Source: Streptococcus plurextorum DSM 22810
Lineage (GTDB): Bacteria > Bacillota > Bacilli > Lactobacillales > Streptococcaceae
NCBI RefSeq assembly: GCF_000423745.1
Contig: NZ_AUIO01000005.1
Location: forward strand, 1-64,000
Direction: 5' to 3'
DNA length: 64,000 nt
This document shows positions 33,368 through 42,599 of this stretch, in pieces. The notes below the pieces were generated by a model. That model saw only the letters and a list, made by a program, of their open reading frames with translations. It ran no database searches and had not been told where the DNA came from. Position 1 is the first letter of the stretch. Every line of letters starts with the position of its first letter. Both the position numbers and the translations under genes were made by a program.

Positions 33368-34248
33368 GAACGATTCACCGTTTCCTTGCGACGATCTTTA
33401 TCGCGATGGCTTTCATTAACACTCCAGTTGGTTTTTAAATCTTCAGCTAGACGATGGGCAAATGCAGTGCTGCGGTGTTGACCACCTGTACAGCCAACAG
33501 CAATGGTTAGTACCGACTTCCCTTCTTTTTGGTAGCCAGGTAAAATCGATTCTAGAAGCGCTAGCCATTTCTCATAAAAGGCATTGCTCTCCTCAAAGGA
33601 CATGACAAAGTCATAGACTTCTTGGGTGAGACCCGTTTTTTCACGTAGTTCAGGGACATAGTGAGGGTTTGGCAAAAAGCGAACATCAAAGACCAAATCT
33701 GCATCCAGGGGCAAGCCATATTTGAACCCAAAAGAGACTACCTCTATGCGAAAACCAATCTTACTATCTGATCCTGAAAATTGTTCCGAAATGGTCTGGC
33801 GAAGCTGCCGCGGGGTCAGCTCTGTAGTGTCTACCACATTTTGGCTCATACTTTTTAAGGGAGAAAGGAGCTCTCGTTCCAACTTAATCCCGTCCAAAAC
33901 ACGACCATCAGCAGCCAAAGGATGGCTACGGCGGGTTTCCTTATAGCGCGACACTAATTCGCCGTCTGTTGCATCTAAAAATAGAATCTTAAAATCTAAG
34001 CTCTCATTGCTCTCCAGATCATCCAAAATAGCGCTGATTTCTGAGAAAAAGGAACGACTGCGCATATCGACTACCAAAGCCACCTTGTCATTGCCTTGTG
34101 TATGCGACAATAATTCTAAAAATTTTGGCAGCAGGGTGGGAGGCATATTGTCCATGGTAAAATAACCTAAATCTTCAAAAGATTGGATGGCAACCGTTTT
34201 ACCCGCACCGCTCATACCAGTAACAATAACTAGATTAATTTTGTTCAT
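33364..34248 (-). CDS. rapZ: RapZ/YvcJ nucleotide-binding protein
   Basis: The 294-residue protein has Walker [13 protein letters not shown] (11-22) and the C-terminal RapZ domain with [29 protein letters not shown] and [13 protein letters not shown]. In E. coli RapZ controls GlmS through small RNAs. In Firmicutes YvcJ shows ATP/GTP hydrolysis and RNA-related roles. It starts the rapZ-yvcK-whiA operon and lies two bases from the preceding transporter gene, so it may be co-transcribed with it. Confidence 0.93.
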   Translation of the reverse strand: MNKINLVIVTGMSGAGKTVAIQSFEDLGYFTMDNMPPTLLPKFLELLSHTQGNDKVALVVDMRSRSFFSEISAILDDLESNESLDFKILFLDATDGELVSRYKETRRSHPLAADGRVLDGIKLERELLSPLKSMSQNVVDTTELTPRQLRQTISEQFSGSDSKIGFRIEVVSFGFKYGLPLDADLVFDVRFLPNPHYVPELREKTGLTQEVYDFVMSFEESNAFYEKWLALLESILPGYQKEGKSVLTIAVGCTGGQHRSTAFAHRLAEDLKTNWSVNESHRDKDRRKETVNRS

Positions 34249-34250
34249 AA

Positions 34251-35429
34251 CTAACTCCTTTTCATCATAGAAGGGATTTTTCGTGACAATAGCAGGGCTA
34301 TTAGCAAGAGAAAACAGCCAAGTAACATAAAGGCCTTAGCAAAGCCTAAACTGTCAATTAAGCCGCCTGTTAGGGGAAAAATGATAATCATAAATAGGCT
34401 AAAAAACATGGTGCTGACACTAAGCATCGTCGCTCTTACTTGACTGTCCAATTGCCCTTGCAAATCATGATTGAAAATAGGCAAGAAGAAAGCATAAAGT
34501 ACATCACTAATCAAATAAATCACAACATATAGCCAAATATGTTGAAAAGCTGATAACAGATACAGACAGGCAACAAGACCAGCCAAACTCAGAAGTACGG
34601 ATTTAACCGGCCACTTATCACCTAAGCGACTAGCAAGAGCAACCGCACCGATGTTTAAGAGACTTGACACTAACATGATGAGACTAATTTCCCAATTGCT
34701 TAAAGCAGTCATTTCATTTTGAAAGTAAAAGTAAAACATGCACATCAAAGCCCCCATAAACTGGCTGATAAAAAGCCAGCTAAGAAGCTTGGGATTAGCC
34801 TTAAAATTCTCCCTAACAACCCTAATAATATCCACAAAGCCCAGCGCTTGGTCTCGCTTTGCTTTAATTTCTGGCTCTTTCATAGCAAAGACCAATACCA
34901 TAACAATCAGCGACAAAACCATATGAATAACATATGCCCAGTCTAATAAGCCATGAACCAAAAATCCTGCAAGGACAAGACCTAGAGCTCTCGTTGCTTC
35001 ACTGATACCTGATATAAAGCTGGTAATCTTTAAAAAACGATTGTCAAGACCCGCTTCCTTTACCGATTCATAAAGCATAGCAGAGCTCGTTCCTGAGTCA
35101 AAGTTGTAGGCCCATGCATTGACAATCATAGCTAGAGCATATATCCAAAAATGGCCATTCCCCAAAAGCATCATCAGGCAGGATACGATGTTTGCAAGAC
35201 GACTCAGGTACAAATTGACCTTATAAGAAAAGCGGTCCGCTAGCATACCTGATGGAACTTCACTGATGAGACTGGTCCCGTGGAAAATACTCTCTAAGAT
35301 CCCAATTTCAAGCAAAGTCATGCCTTTTTGAGACAGATACAGCACCCAAAAACTAGTAATGCCAAAAAAAGCCAAAAATTCTGTCGCTCCAAGAAGCGTA
35401 ATATTCTTACGATAAGATGGTTTAAACAT
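34251..35429 (-). CDS. Major facilitator superfamily transporter
   Basis: About 392 residues with twelve hydrophobic segments. The loop after the second segment ([14 protein letters not shown]) is the MFS motif A, and [14 protein letters not shown] is its half-repeat. The substrate cannot be told from sequence. The frame is open to 35486, but the ATG at 35429 ([10 protein letters not shown]) overlaps the stop of the DUF1934 gene by only eight bases and is the natural start. It is read together with the rapZ operon by spacing. Confidence 0.82.
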   Translation of the reverse strand: MFKPSYRKNITLLGATEFLAFFGITSFWVLYLSQKGMTLLEIGILESIFHGTSLISEVPSGMLADRFSYKVNLYLSRLANIVSCLMMLLGNGHFWIYALAMIVNAWAYNFDSGTSSAMLYESVKEAGLDNRFLKITSFISGISEATRALGLVLAGFLVHGLLDWAYVIHMVLSLIVMVLVFAMKEPEIKAKRDQALGFVDIIRVVRENFKANPKLLSWLFISQFMGALMCMFYFYFQNEMTALSNWEISLIMLVSSLLNIGAVALASRLGDKWPVKSVLLSLAGLVACLYLLSAFQHIWLYVVIYLISDVLYAFFLPIFNHDLQGQLDSQVRATMLSVSTMFFSLFMIIIFPLTGGLIDSLGFAKAFMLLGCFLLLIALLLSRKIPSMMKRS

Positions 35430-35814
35430 GGCTCGACCAAGCAATTTCCATATCATAATCAGCAAAAGCCTCTTCTGCTTCAGCATAAGGCAAAAGCTGA
35501 TAACTTAGCCTAAGGCTATTTGCATCTAATTGAAAGGCGCTAGATCTGGTCACCATTTTTTGAATCCCCATTGGCGTCGGTATCGTGCAAACTCCTAAAC
35601 TATTGGCCACAAAACGCATCAGAGACTGTGGCTTTGAAAACCGCGTCATCACCAATTCATCCGACTTAAACTTGAGAACTACTTTTTCCTTTTCGTCATT
35701 GTCATAGACCAGATAGTGATAGTCTCCTTTGAGGGTCAACTCTCCCTGGTATGCTTCATGGATGAGCTCGCACTCTGAGCCCATTTGAATCCGATTTTTG
35801 ATGCTTATGTTCAT
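35422..35814 (-). CDS. DUF1934 (YwiB-like) beta-barrel protein
   Basis: The 130-residue protein reads MNISIKNRIQMGSECELIHE, then GDYHYLVYDNDEKEKVVLKF and TPMGIQKMVTRSSAFQLD, the pattern of DUF1934, small lipocalin-like barrels found across Firmicutes with no known role. The ATG at 35814 has AAGGAAA upstream. A longer open frame to 35853 lacks a ribosome site. It overlaps the downstream MFS gene, so they are one transcript. Confidence 0.8.
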   Translation of the reverse strand: MNISIKNRIQMGSECELIHEAYQGELTLKGDYHYLVYDNDEKEKVVLKFKSDELVMTRFSKPQSLMRFVANSLGVCTIPTPMGIQKMVTRSSAFQLDANSLRLSYQLLPYAEAEEAFADYDMEIAWSSHV

Positions 35815-35922
35815 TTCTATTTCCTTAGTCTTTCTTTCCCCATATTTTACCAATTTCTGACAGAAAGCACAATTTTTGTTACAATAAATACAATGAACTC
35901 TCGATAAGGACTAAACAAACGA

Positions 35923-37230
35923 ATGGATAAAATTTTTCGTGACCCTGTTCACAATGACATTCATATCAAAAATGCTATTATTTATGATTTGACAAATACC
36001 AAGGAATTTCAGCGCCTGCGCCGTATCAAGCAAGTGCCAACCACTTCCTTCACCTTTCACGGTGCTGAACATAGCCGCTTTTCACATTGTCTAGGCGTAT
36101 ACGATATTGCTAGAAGAGTGACTGAGTATTTTGAGCGTCAGTTTCCTGACCTCTGGAGTCGCGATGAATCTTTACTGACCATGGTGGCTGCTCTGTTACA
36201 CGATATCGGCCACGGCGCTTATTCGCACACCTTTGAATTGCTCTTTAAAACAGATCATGAATCCTTAGGACAAGACATTATCACTAACCCTAGCACAGAA
36301 ATCAATGCCGTGTTGCGCCGGGTCTCCCCTGACTTTCCCGATAAGGTTGCTAGCGTCATCAACCATACCTATCCTAATAAACAAGTGGTTCAACTCATTT
36401 CGAGTCAAATTGATTGTGACCGCATGGACTACTTACTCAGAGATTCTTACTACACTGGCACTAACTACGGGCAATTTGATCTGCCCCGAATCCTTAGTAG
36501 TATGCGTCCTGGACCTAACGGAATCGTCTTTGACATCACAGGCATGCATGCTGTTGAAGACTATCTGATTAGCCGTTATCAGATGTATATGCAGGTTTAC
36601 TTTCACCCAGCTAGCCGAGCTGTTGAAGTTTTGTTGCAAAATTTGCTCAAACGAGCCCGACATCTCTATGCTAAAAACACTGATTTTTTCCGGAAAACAT
36701 CACCTCTACTGGTTCCTTTCTTTGAAGAAAAAGCAGAGCTTTCTGATTATCTACTTCTGGATGATGGGGTTCTCAACAGCTATTTTCAAGCTTGGATGAC
36801 TAGTGACGATAAGATTTTAACAGATTTAGCCAATCGCTTCATCAATCGCAAACTCTTTGCTTCAGTAACTTATGATAAGACTAGCGCTGAGCAATTAGGA
36901 CTCTTGCGTGACTTAGTAGCGGCTGTTGGCTTTGACCCTAACTACTATACAGCTGAGCATCAAAATTTTGACCTCCCGTACGATGTCTATCGTCCTGAAA
37001 GTCAAAAACCTCGTACGCAGATTGAATTGCTCAAGAAAGATGGAAGCCTGACCGAGCTCTCTAGCTTATCGCCTCTGGTATCAGCCCTATCTGGCTCTAT
37101 CTTTGGAGATGAGCGTTTCTATTACCCTAAAGAAATGCTCGATAGGGATGATCTCTTTATCGCTGACAAAGAGGTCTTCCTCTCCTGTGTTGCCAGCGGT
37201 CATTTTTCAAGCCTAAAAATTTCGGATTAA
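35923..37230 (+). CDS. HD-superfamily phosphohydrolase (YwfO-like)
   Basis: The 435-residue protein carries the HD motif LLHDIGHGAYSHTFE (H93, D94) with the earlier metal ligands H50 and H55 in GAEHSRFSHCLGVYD. It is of the dGTPase-like subgroup seen in YwfO and EF1143, some of which hydrolyse dNTPs and are activated by dGTP. It is the first gene of a plus-strand run. AGGAC and an ATG at 35923 follow a TACAAT-type -10 near 35881. A strong terminator follows. Confidence 0.9.
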   Translation: MDKIFRDPVHNDIHIKNAIIYDLTNTKEFQRLRRIKQVPTTSFTFHGAEHSRFSHCLGVYDIARRVTEYFERQFPDLWSRDESLLTMVAALLHDIGHGAYSHTFELLFKTDHESLGQDIITNPSTEINAVLRRVSPDFPDKVASVINHTYPNKQVVQLISSQIDCDRMDYLLRDSYYTGTNYGQFDLPRILSSMRPGPNGIVFDITGMHAVEDYLISRYQMYMQVYFHPASRAVEVLLQNLLKRARHLYAKNTDFFRKTSPLLVPFFEEKAELSDYLLLDDGVLNSYFQAWMTSDDKILTDLANRFINRKLFASVTYDKTSAEQLGLLRDLVAAVGFDPNYYTAEHQNFDLPYDVYRPESQKPRTQIELLKKDGSLTELSSLSPLVSALSGSIFGDERFYYPKEMLDRDDLFIADKEVFLSCVASGHFSSLKISD

Positions 37231-37237
37231 AAGCACT

Positions 37238-37263
37238 GGGGCCTTCTGATAAGCCCCTTTTTT
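37238..37263 (+). terminator. Terminator after the HD hydrolase gene
   Basis: GGGGC (37238-37242) pairs with GCCCC (37253-37257), followed by six T's. Confidence 0.75.
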
Positions 37264-37330
37264 GCATGACAAACGTTTGATTTTTTAGTAGAATAAATGG
37301 GTTAAACTACTCGATTGATAAGGAAAAATA

Positions 37331-38140
37331 ATGTCTATTAAACTTGTCGCCGTTGATATTGACGGCACCCTCTTAACGCAACAACGTACCATCACTCCCG
37401 AGGTCTATTCAGCCATCCAAGATGCGAAAAAACAAGGGGTTAAAGTGGTGATTGCTACAGGACGCCCAATCGCAGGTGTTCAACAATTGCTAGATCAACT
37501 TAATCTTTGCGACAAAGGAGATTATGTGATTACCTTCAACGGTGCTCTCGTTCAAGATGTGGCAACAGGTGAGGACTTAGTAAAAGAAACGCTAAGCTAC
37601 CAAGATTATTTAGATTTAGAGTTCTTGTCACGTCAACTGAATGTCCATATGCATGCAATTACAAAAGAAGGTATCTATACGGCTAATCGCAATATCGGGA
37701 AATACACTGTTCACGAGTCTTCCTTGGTGAATATGCCTATTTTCTATCGTACCCCAGAAGAAATGACTGACAAAGAAATCGTTAAAATGATGTTTGTCGA
37801 TGAGCCTGAGGTTCTAGATGCCGCTATTGCTCAAATCCCATCAGATTTTTTCCAAAAGTACACCATCGTCAAATCGACACCATTCTACCTTGAAATTCTC
37901 AGGAAAACAGCCAATAAAGGAACTGCTATCGTGCATCTAGCTAAAAAACTAGGATTAAGCATGGAAGAAACCATGGCTATTGGCGATGAAGAAAATGACC
38001 GCGCCATGCTAGAAGTCGTTGCTAATCCTGTCGTCATGGCTAACGGCAATCCTGAACTTAAAAAAATCGCTAAATACATCACCAAATCGAACGAAGAAAG
38101 CGGAGTCGCCTATGCGATTCGTGAATGGGTGTTAAACTAA
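37331..38140 (+). CDS. Cof-type HAD sugar-phosphatase-like protein
   Basis: The 269-residue HAD IIB protein has the nucleophile motif VAVDIDGTLL (8-17), motif II IATGRP and the C-terminal IGDEENDRAML. Family members dephosphorylate sugar phosphates, often with broad specificity. Its TAA overlaps the ATG of the next gene (TAATG at 38138-38142), so it is coupled to the MurM-like gene, as is common in streptococci. Confidence 0.9.
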   Translation: MSIKLVAVDIDGTLLTQQRTITPEVYSAIQDAKKQGVKVVIATGRPIAGVQQLLDQLNLCDKGDYVITFNGALVQDVATGEDLVKETLSYQDYLDLEFLSRQLNVHMHAITKEGIYTANRNIGKYTVHESSLVNMPIFYRTPEEMTDKEIVKMMFVDEPEVLDAAIAQIPSDFFQKYTIVKSTPFYLEILRKTANKGTAIVHLAKKLGLSMEETMAIGDEENDRAMLEVVANPVVMANGNPELKKIAKYITKSNEESGVAYAIREWVLN

Positions 38141-39357
38141 TGTTAACCTATAAAATCGGTATTTCAGCCCAAGAACATGACGACTTTGTCAAAATGAGCC
38201 AGCAAACCAATTTGCTCCAAAGCTCAAGCTGGGCAAAAATCAAGGACAATTGGGGCAACGAGCGAATTGGCTTCTATAAAGAGGATCGCCTCGTTGCTAC
38301 TGCAAGCATTCTCATCAAGCCACTCCCACTCGGTTTTACCATGCTCTATATCCCACGTGGACCCATTATGGACTATCAGGATAAAGAACTTGTCGCTTTC
38401 GTCATGTCTAGCTTAAAAGCCTTTGGTAAACGTCAAAAGGCGGTCTTCGTCAAATTCGACCCTAGTCTTTACCTTCGCCAATACCTCATTGCGCATCAAG
38501 GGGAAACCAATCAAGACACTCTTGCAATTATCTCTGATTTGCAAAAGCTGGGGGTAGATTGGACAGGAGAGACCTCTGATTTAGCAGAAAATATCCAGCC
38601 ACGTTTTCAAGCCAATATCTACGCGGAACATTTTTCTTTTGAAAAACTCCCTAAGCGGACCCAAAAAATCATCCAGAACGCCCGTCATAAAGGGGTAACA
38701 ATTGAGTTTGGAGCCAGCAATCTGGTCGCTGAATTTACTCAACTGATGAAAAAAACTGAAAATCGTAAGCAAATTAGCCTAAGGGGACAAGAGTACTATC
38801 AAAAATTACTTGATACCTATGGTCAAGACGCCTATATTACCATGGCTCGCTTAGATGTGGTGGAAAAGCAAAAACAAACTCAAGCAGAGCTCAATAAAGC
38901 AAAAGAAATGCAGGCTACGTTTACAGAAAATACCCGAAAAACAAAGGTGGCTCAAGTCGAAAAAGACATCCTACGCCTTGAAAGTGACTTAGCCTTTTTC
39001 AATCAGCAAATCGACTCTGGTAAAACAAAGGTAGCATTAGCTGCTACCCTATCCATTAACTTTGGGACCACCTCTGAAAATATCTATGCCGGTATGGACG
39101 ATGATTTCAAAGTTTACAATCCTGCGCTTTTGACCTGGTATGAAACAGCCGTCCATGCATTCCAGCAGGGGATTATCTGGCAAAATATGGGAGGCATAGA
39201 AAACAATCTAGAGGGTGGCCTTTATAACTTTAAATCAAAATTCAATCCGGTTATCGAAGAATTTGCAGGGGAGTTCAACCTACCTGTCAATTCCCTCCTC
39301 TACAAACTGACCAATTTTGCCTATAAAGTGCGTAAAAAAATCAGAGCTAGTCGCTAA
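38140..39357 (+). CDS. MurM-like FemABX peptidyltransferase
   Basis: The 405-residue protein is a FemABX acyltransferase that uses aminoacyl-tRNA to add the first residue of the interpeptide bridge to lipid II. Visible features are the double GNAT-like fold sequences (LLQSSSWAKIKDNWGNERIG, TMLYIPRGPIMDY, MGGIENNLEGGLYNFKSKF) and the charged coiled-coil arm at about residues 245-295. The adjacent paralogue probably adds the second residue. In pyogenic streptococci the bridge is Ala-Ala. The start at 38140 overlaps the HAD stop. An upstream in-frame opening at 38125 lies inside the HAD gene. Confidence 0.9.
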   Translation: MLTYKIGISAQEHDDFVKMSQQTNLLQSSSWAKIKDNWGNERIGFYKEDRLVATASILIKPLPLGFTMLYIPRGPIMDYQDKELVAFVMSSLKAFGKRQKAVFVKFDPSLYLRQYLIAHQGETNQDTLAIISDLQKLGVDWTGETSDLAENIQPRFQANIYAEHFSFEKLPKRTQKIIQNARHKGVTIEFGASNLVAEFTQLMKKTENRKQISLRGQEYYQKLLDTYGQDAYITMARLDVVEKQKQTQAELNKAKEMQATFTENTRKTKVAQVEKDILRLESDLAFFNQQIDSGKTKVALAATLSINFGTTSENIYAGMDDDFKVYNPALLTWYETAVHAFQQGIIWQNMGGIENNLEGGLYNFKSKFNPVIEEFAGEFNLPVNSLLYKLTNFAYKVRKKIRASR

Positions 39358-39384
39358 TAACAAGCTCAAGCAAAAAGGAGTACT

Positions 39385-40620
39385 ATGAGTTTTACGATAT
39401 TAACTGAAACGGAGTTTGAACAATTTGCCGCTTCAAAAGAGAAAACCAGCTTTGAACAATCCCTTCAAATGGCAAAACTTCGAAAAGCTCGTGGTTACCA
39501 AGTTGTTTTTCTGGGATATAAGGATGAGTTGGGAGCTATTCAAGTGGCGGCACTTAGCTATTTCCAAAAATTATTTGGTGGCCAAAAATTAGAAATCTAT
39601 TATGGGCCTATTTATGCAGAAGAATCTTTTTTAGGCCTTTTCTTAGAAGCTTTAAAAGCCTATGCCAAGCAACATAAGGTCCTAGAGATTGTTCTTTTCC
39701 CATCAGAAAACTACCAAACCTTTGACAGCGAAGGGACAAGTACTTCTCCAGTCAACATTGCCCTCCTTGATTTCTACCAGACACATGGTTTTAAACACGG
39801 AGGCTTTAAAAACGGCTACGAGGGCAACCAACTTTTTTGGCACTATCTCAAAGATTTGTCCAATTTGACGCTAGAAGATTTACAGAAATCCTTCAGCAAA
39901 AAAGGACGCCCTCTGGTCAAAAAAGCCCATACCTTTGGCATCAAACTACAAAAGCTGGAAAGAGAACAGCTAACCATTTTCAAAGACATCACGAGGTCCA
40001 CTTCTGAACGTCGTGAGTATAGTGACAAAGATTTGAGCTATTACCAAGAGTTCTATGATAGCTTTGGAGATAGAGCAGAGTTTATGGTAGCTACCCTTAA
40101 TTTTCAAGACTACTATAATCACCTCAACCAAGACCAAGCAAAACTAGCTCAAAAACTGGCCCAATTAAATGACCGCCTTGAAAAACAACCCGAATCTCAA
40201 AAAATTCAAAATCAAATACGGGAATTTTCGGAGCAATTTGATACCTTTGAGGTCCGAAAAGAAGAAGCGCTAGCCTTTATGGCAAAATACGGCAATGACG
40301 ATAAGGTTCTAGCAGGCAGCCTCTTCGTTTACATGCCACAAGAGGCAGTCTACCTCTTTAGCGGTTCCTACACTGAATTTAATAAATTCTATGCACCTGC
40401 TCTCCTTCAAGAATATGTGATGCAAGAAGCCATTAAACGCAAGATTCCCCACTACAACCTTCTTGGCATTACAGGGAATTTTGATGGCTCAGACGGCGTT
40501 CTGCGCTTCAAGCAAAATTTCAATGGCTATATCGTTCGTAAGATGGGGGCGTTTACTTACCATCCCAGACCTCTGCTTTATAAAAGTATCCAGCTTCTGA
40601 AAAAATTACTGCGACGCTAA
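39385..40620 (+). CDS. MurN-like FemABX peptidyltransferase
   Basis: This 411-residue paralogue of the upstream gene has the same layout, with FGGQKLEIYYGPIYAEESFL, a coiled-coil arm (about 245-290) and YNLLGITGNFDGSDGVLRF at the end. It should act second in building the two-residue bridge of lipid II. AAAAGGAG precedes the ATG, 27 bp after the first gene. A bidirectional terminator follows. Which of the two adds the first residue is inferred from gene order in S. pneumoniae murMN. Confidence 0.9.
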   Translation: MSFTILTETEFEQFAASKEKTSFEQSLQMAKLRKARGYQVVFLGYKDELGAIQVAALSYFQKLFGGQKLEIYYGPIYAEESFLGLFLEALKAYAKQHKVLEIVLFPSENYQTFDSEGTSTSPVNIALLDFYQTHGFKHGGFKNGYEGNQLFWHYLKDLSNLTLEDLQKSFSKKGRPLVKKAHTFGIKLQKLEREQLTIFKDITRSTSERREYSDKDLSYYQEFYDSFGDRAEFMVATLNFQDYYNHLNQDQAKLAQKLAQLNDRLEKQPESQKIQNQIREFSEQFDTFEVRKEEALAFMAKYGNDDKVLAGSLFVYMPQEAVYLFSGSYTEFNKFYAPALLQEYVMQEAIKRKIPHYNLLGITGNFDGSDGVLRFKQNFNGYIVRKMGAFTYHPRPLLYKSIQLLKKLLRR

Positions 40621-40728
40621 AGTATTTGAAGCATTACCTGACATTACCTATTAAAAATGTCCCAGATAAACTTCTGTCTCTAGAAAACTGATCAGGGTCA
40701 TATTCATTTTGTTAAACTAAAGCATATG

Positions 40729-40774
40729 AAAAGGCTAAAAGTTACTCTTTTTACAAAGAACTTTTAGCCTTTTT
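40729..40774. terminator. Bidirectional terminator between murN-like and ABC genes
   Basis: AAAAGGCTAAAAGTT (40729-40743) pairs with AACTTTTAGCCTTTT (40759-40773), with T's on both strands. It serves two convergent operons. Confidence 0.82.
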
Positions 40775-40817
40775 ATCATGAATAGGTTAGCCATTTTAAA
40801 CTGGTTAAACCGCTTTT

Positions 40818-42599
40818 CTAGACCGTTTTTTCAGAAAATTGGCTCATGTAAAGATCATGATAGAAACCTTTGTCCGCTAACAAACTGGTGTGATTCCCTT
40901 GCTCGATAATTTGCCCATCTTTAAGCACCAAGATTTTATCCGCTTCTTGAATGGTTGATAATCGGTGTGCAATCACAAAGCTAGTACGCCCTTGCATCAA
41001 ACGTTTCATGGCCTTTTGAATCAAAAGCTCCAAGCGTGTATCGACACTAGACGTTGCTTCATCTAAAATCAAGATTTTAGGATCTGCCAATAGGGCACGA
41101 GCAATGGTTAGCAACTGTTTCTGACCAAGCGAGATATTAGATGATTCCTGATTCATCTCCATATTGTAACCGCCTGGTAAGGTGCGAATAAAGTGATCCA
41201 CATTCGCTGCTTTGGCCGCTTGGATGATTTCTTCATCAGTGGCTTCTAAATGACCAAAGCGGAGATTTTCCTTAATCGTCCCTTCGTATAGCCAAGCATC
41301 TTGAAGCACCATACCGAATTGTTGACGATAGTCTTGACGTGAGAGGTCACGGATATCATAACCATCAACGGTAATGGAGCCTTCGGTGACATCATAGAAG
41401 CGCATGAGCAAATTGATTAAGGTGGTTTTACCTGCACCAGTAGGTCCCACAATAGCAATCATCTCCCCTGGCTTAACGTCAAGATTGAAGTTTCGAATGA
41501 GTGGTTTATTTTCCACATACTGAAAATGAACATTGTTGAAACTCACCTGACCGGTCAAATCCCCTTGCAATTTTTCTGTAGGATTTGAAAGCTCATCAGC
41601 CTCATCTAACACTTCGAAAATGCGTTCTAACGAAGACTTAGCCGACTGTAAAATCCCTGCCAACTGCGTCAAGGTTTGGATAGGTTGTCCCAACTGAAAA
41701 GTGTATTGAACAAATGCTTGAATATTACCAATAGTCATCTGGCCTGCAATGACTTGTAACCCTCCAAGAACTGCAACGATAAGATAAGCCATATCTGAAA
41801 TCGCATGAAGAATTGGCATCATAATTCCAGACATGAAGCTTGCTTTAAAACCTACCTCTTGCAACTCATCTGTAATGCGTGCAAATTCCTCTGCTGAAGC
41901 TTCCTCACGGCCATAAAGTTTAAGCACGTTAAAGCCTGTTAAATTTTCCTGAACAAATCCATTCATATCTCCCAGTACTTTTGCCTGCCGTTTAAAATAG
42001 GGCTGGGATTTTTTGAGAATAAAGTGGGCTGTTAAAGACGTCAATGGAATACTGATAATAACAACAAGAGCCAGTTGAACATTCAAATACAACACCATAC
42101 CGATAACTAAGGTAATCGATAAAATGGCATTAACGACCTGCAAGAAAGATTGCTGAAGGGCATTTGAAACCGTCTCTACATCGGAAGTGAAGCGACCTAG
42201 CATATCACCAAACTGATGCTTATCAAAATAAGAAATTGGAATACGGTTTACTTTCTCACTCATGTCATTACGCAAATCACGAATGCTATGCTGCACACTA
42301 CGCGTGATAAAATAATTGGATCCATAAGCGCCAATCTCATAGAACAAGGCACGAACAGCATAAAGCACCAAAACCCAGAAAATATAAGAGGTATTAATAC
42401 CAGCACCTGCCACCCCATTGGCCATATCAAGCAAATTCGCAGTCAATTCTGTAATGACAAGTCCCAGAACAAACGGTTCTAAAACATTCATCACTGCTGC
42501 AATCACTTTTAAGAAAATCGCTAAAAAGAGCGATGTTTTATAAGCTTTGAGATAGTGCCACAAGCGCAAAAAGACAGATTTGTTTTGCTTTTTCATCAA
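40818..42599 (-). CDS. ABC exporter half, consensus catalytic site (LmrD/EfrB-like)
   Basis: The 593-residue half-transporter has six membrane segments and an ATPase domain with Walker A VGPTGAGKTTLIN, signature NISLGQKQLL (non-standard in place of LSGGQ) and Walker B LILDEATSSVD, including the catalytic Glu. It pairs with the adjacent upstream half to form a heterodimeric multidrug-type exporter. The consensus Glu here and the Asp in the partner mean one of the two ATP sites is degenerate, as in BmrCD and LmrCD. It starts one base after the partner stops. The substrate cannot be told. Confidence 0.9.
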   Translation of the reverse strand: MMKKQNKSVFLRLWHYLKAYKTSLFLAIFLKVIAAVMNVLEPFVLGLVITELTANLLDMANGVAGAGINTSYIFWVLVLYAVRALFYEIGAYGSNYFITRSVQHSIRDLRNDMSEKVNRIPISYFDKHQFGDMLGRFTSDVETVSNALQQSFLQVVNAILSITLVIGMVLYLNVQLALVVIISIPLTSLTAHFILKKSQPYFKRQAKVLGDMNGFVQENLTGFNVLKLYGREEASAEEFARITDELQEVGFKASFMSGIMMPILHAISDMAYLIVAVLGGLQVIAGQMTIGNIQAFVQYTFQLGQPIQTLTQLAGILQSAKSSLERIFEVLDEADELSNPTEKLQGDLTGQVSFNNVHFQYVENKPLIRNFNLDVKPGEMIAIVGPTGAGKTTLINLLMRFYDVTEGSITVDGYDIRDLSRQDYRQQFGMVLQDAWLYEGTIKENLRFGHLEATDEEIIQAAKAANVDHFIRTLPGGYNMEMNQESSNISLGQKQLLTIARALLADPKILILDEATSSVDTRLELLIQKAMKRLMQGRTSFVIAHRLSTIQEADKILVLKDGQIIEQGNHTSLLADKGFYHDLYMSQFSEKTV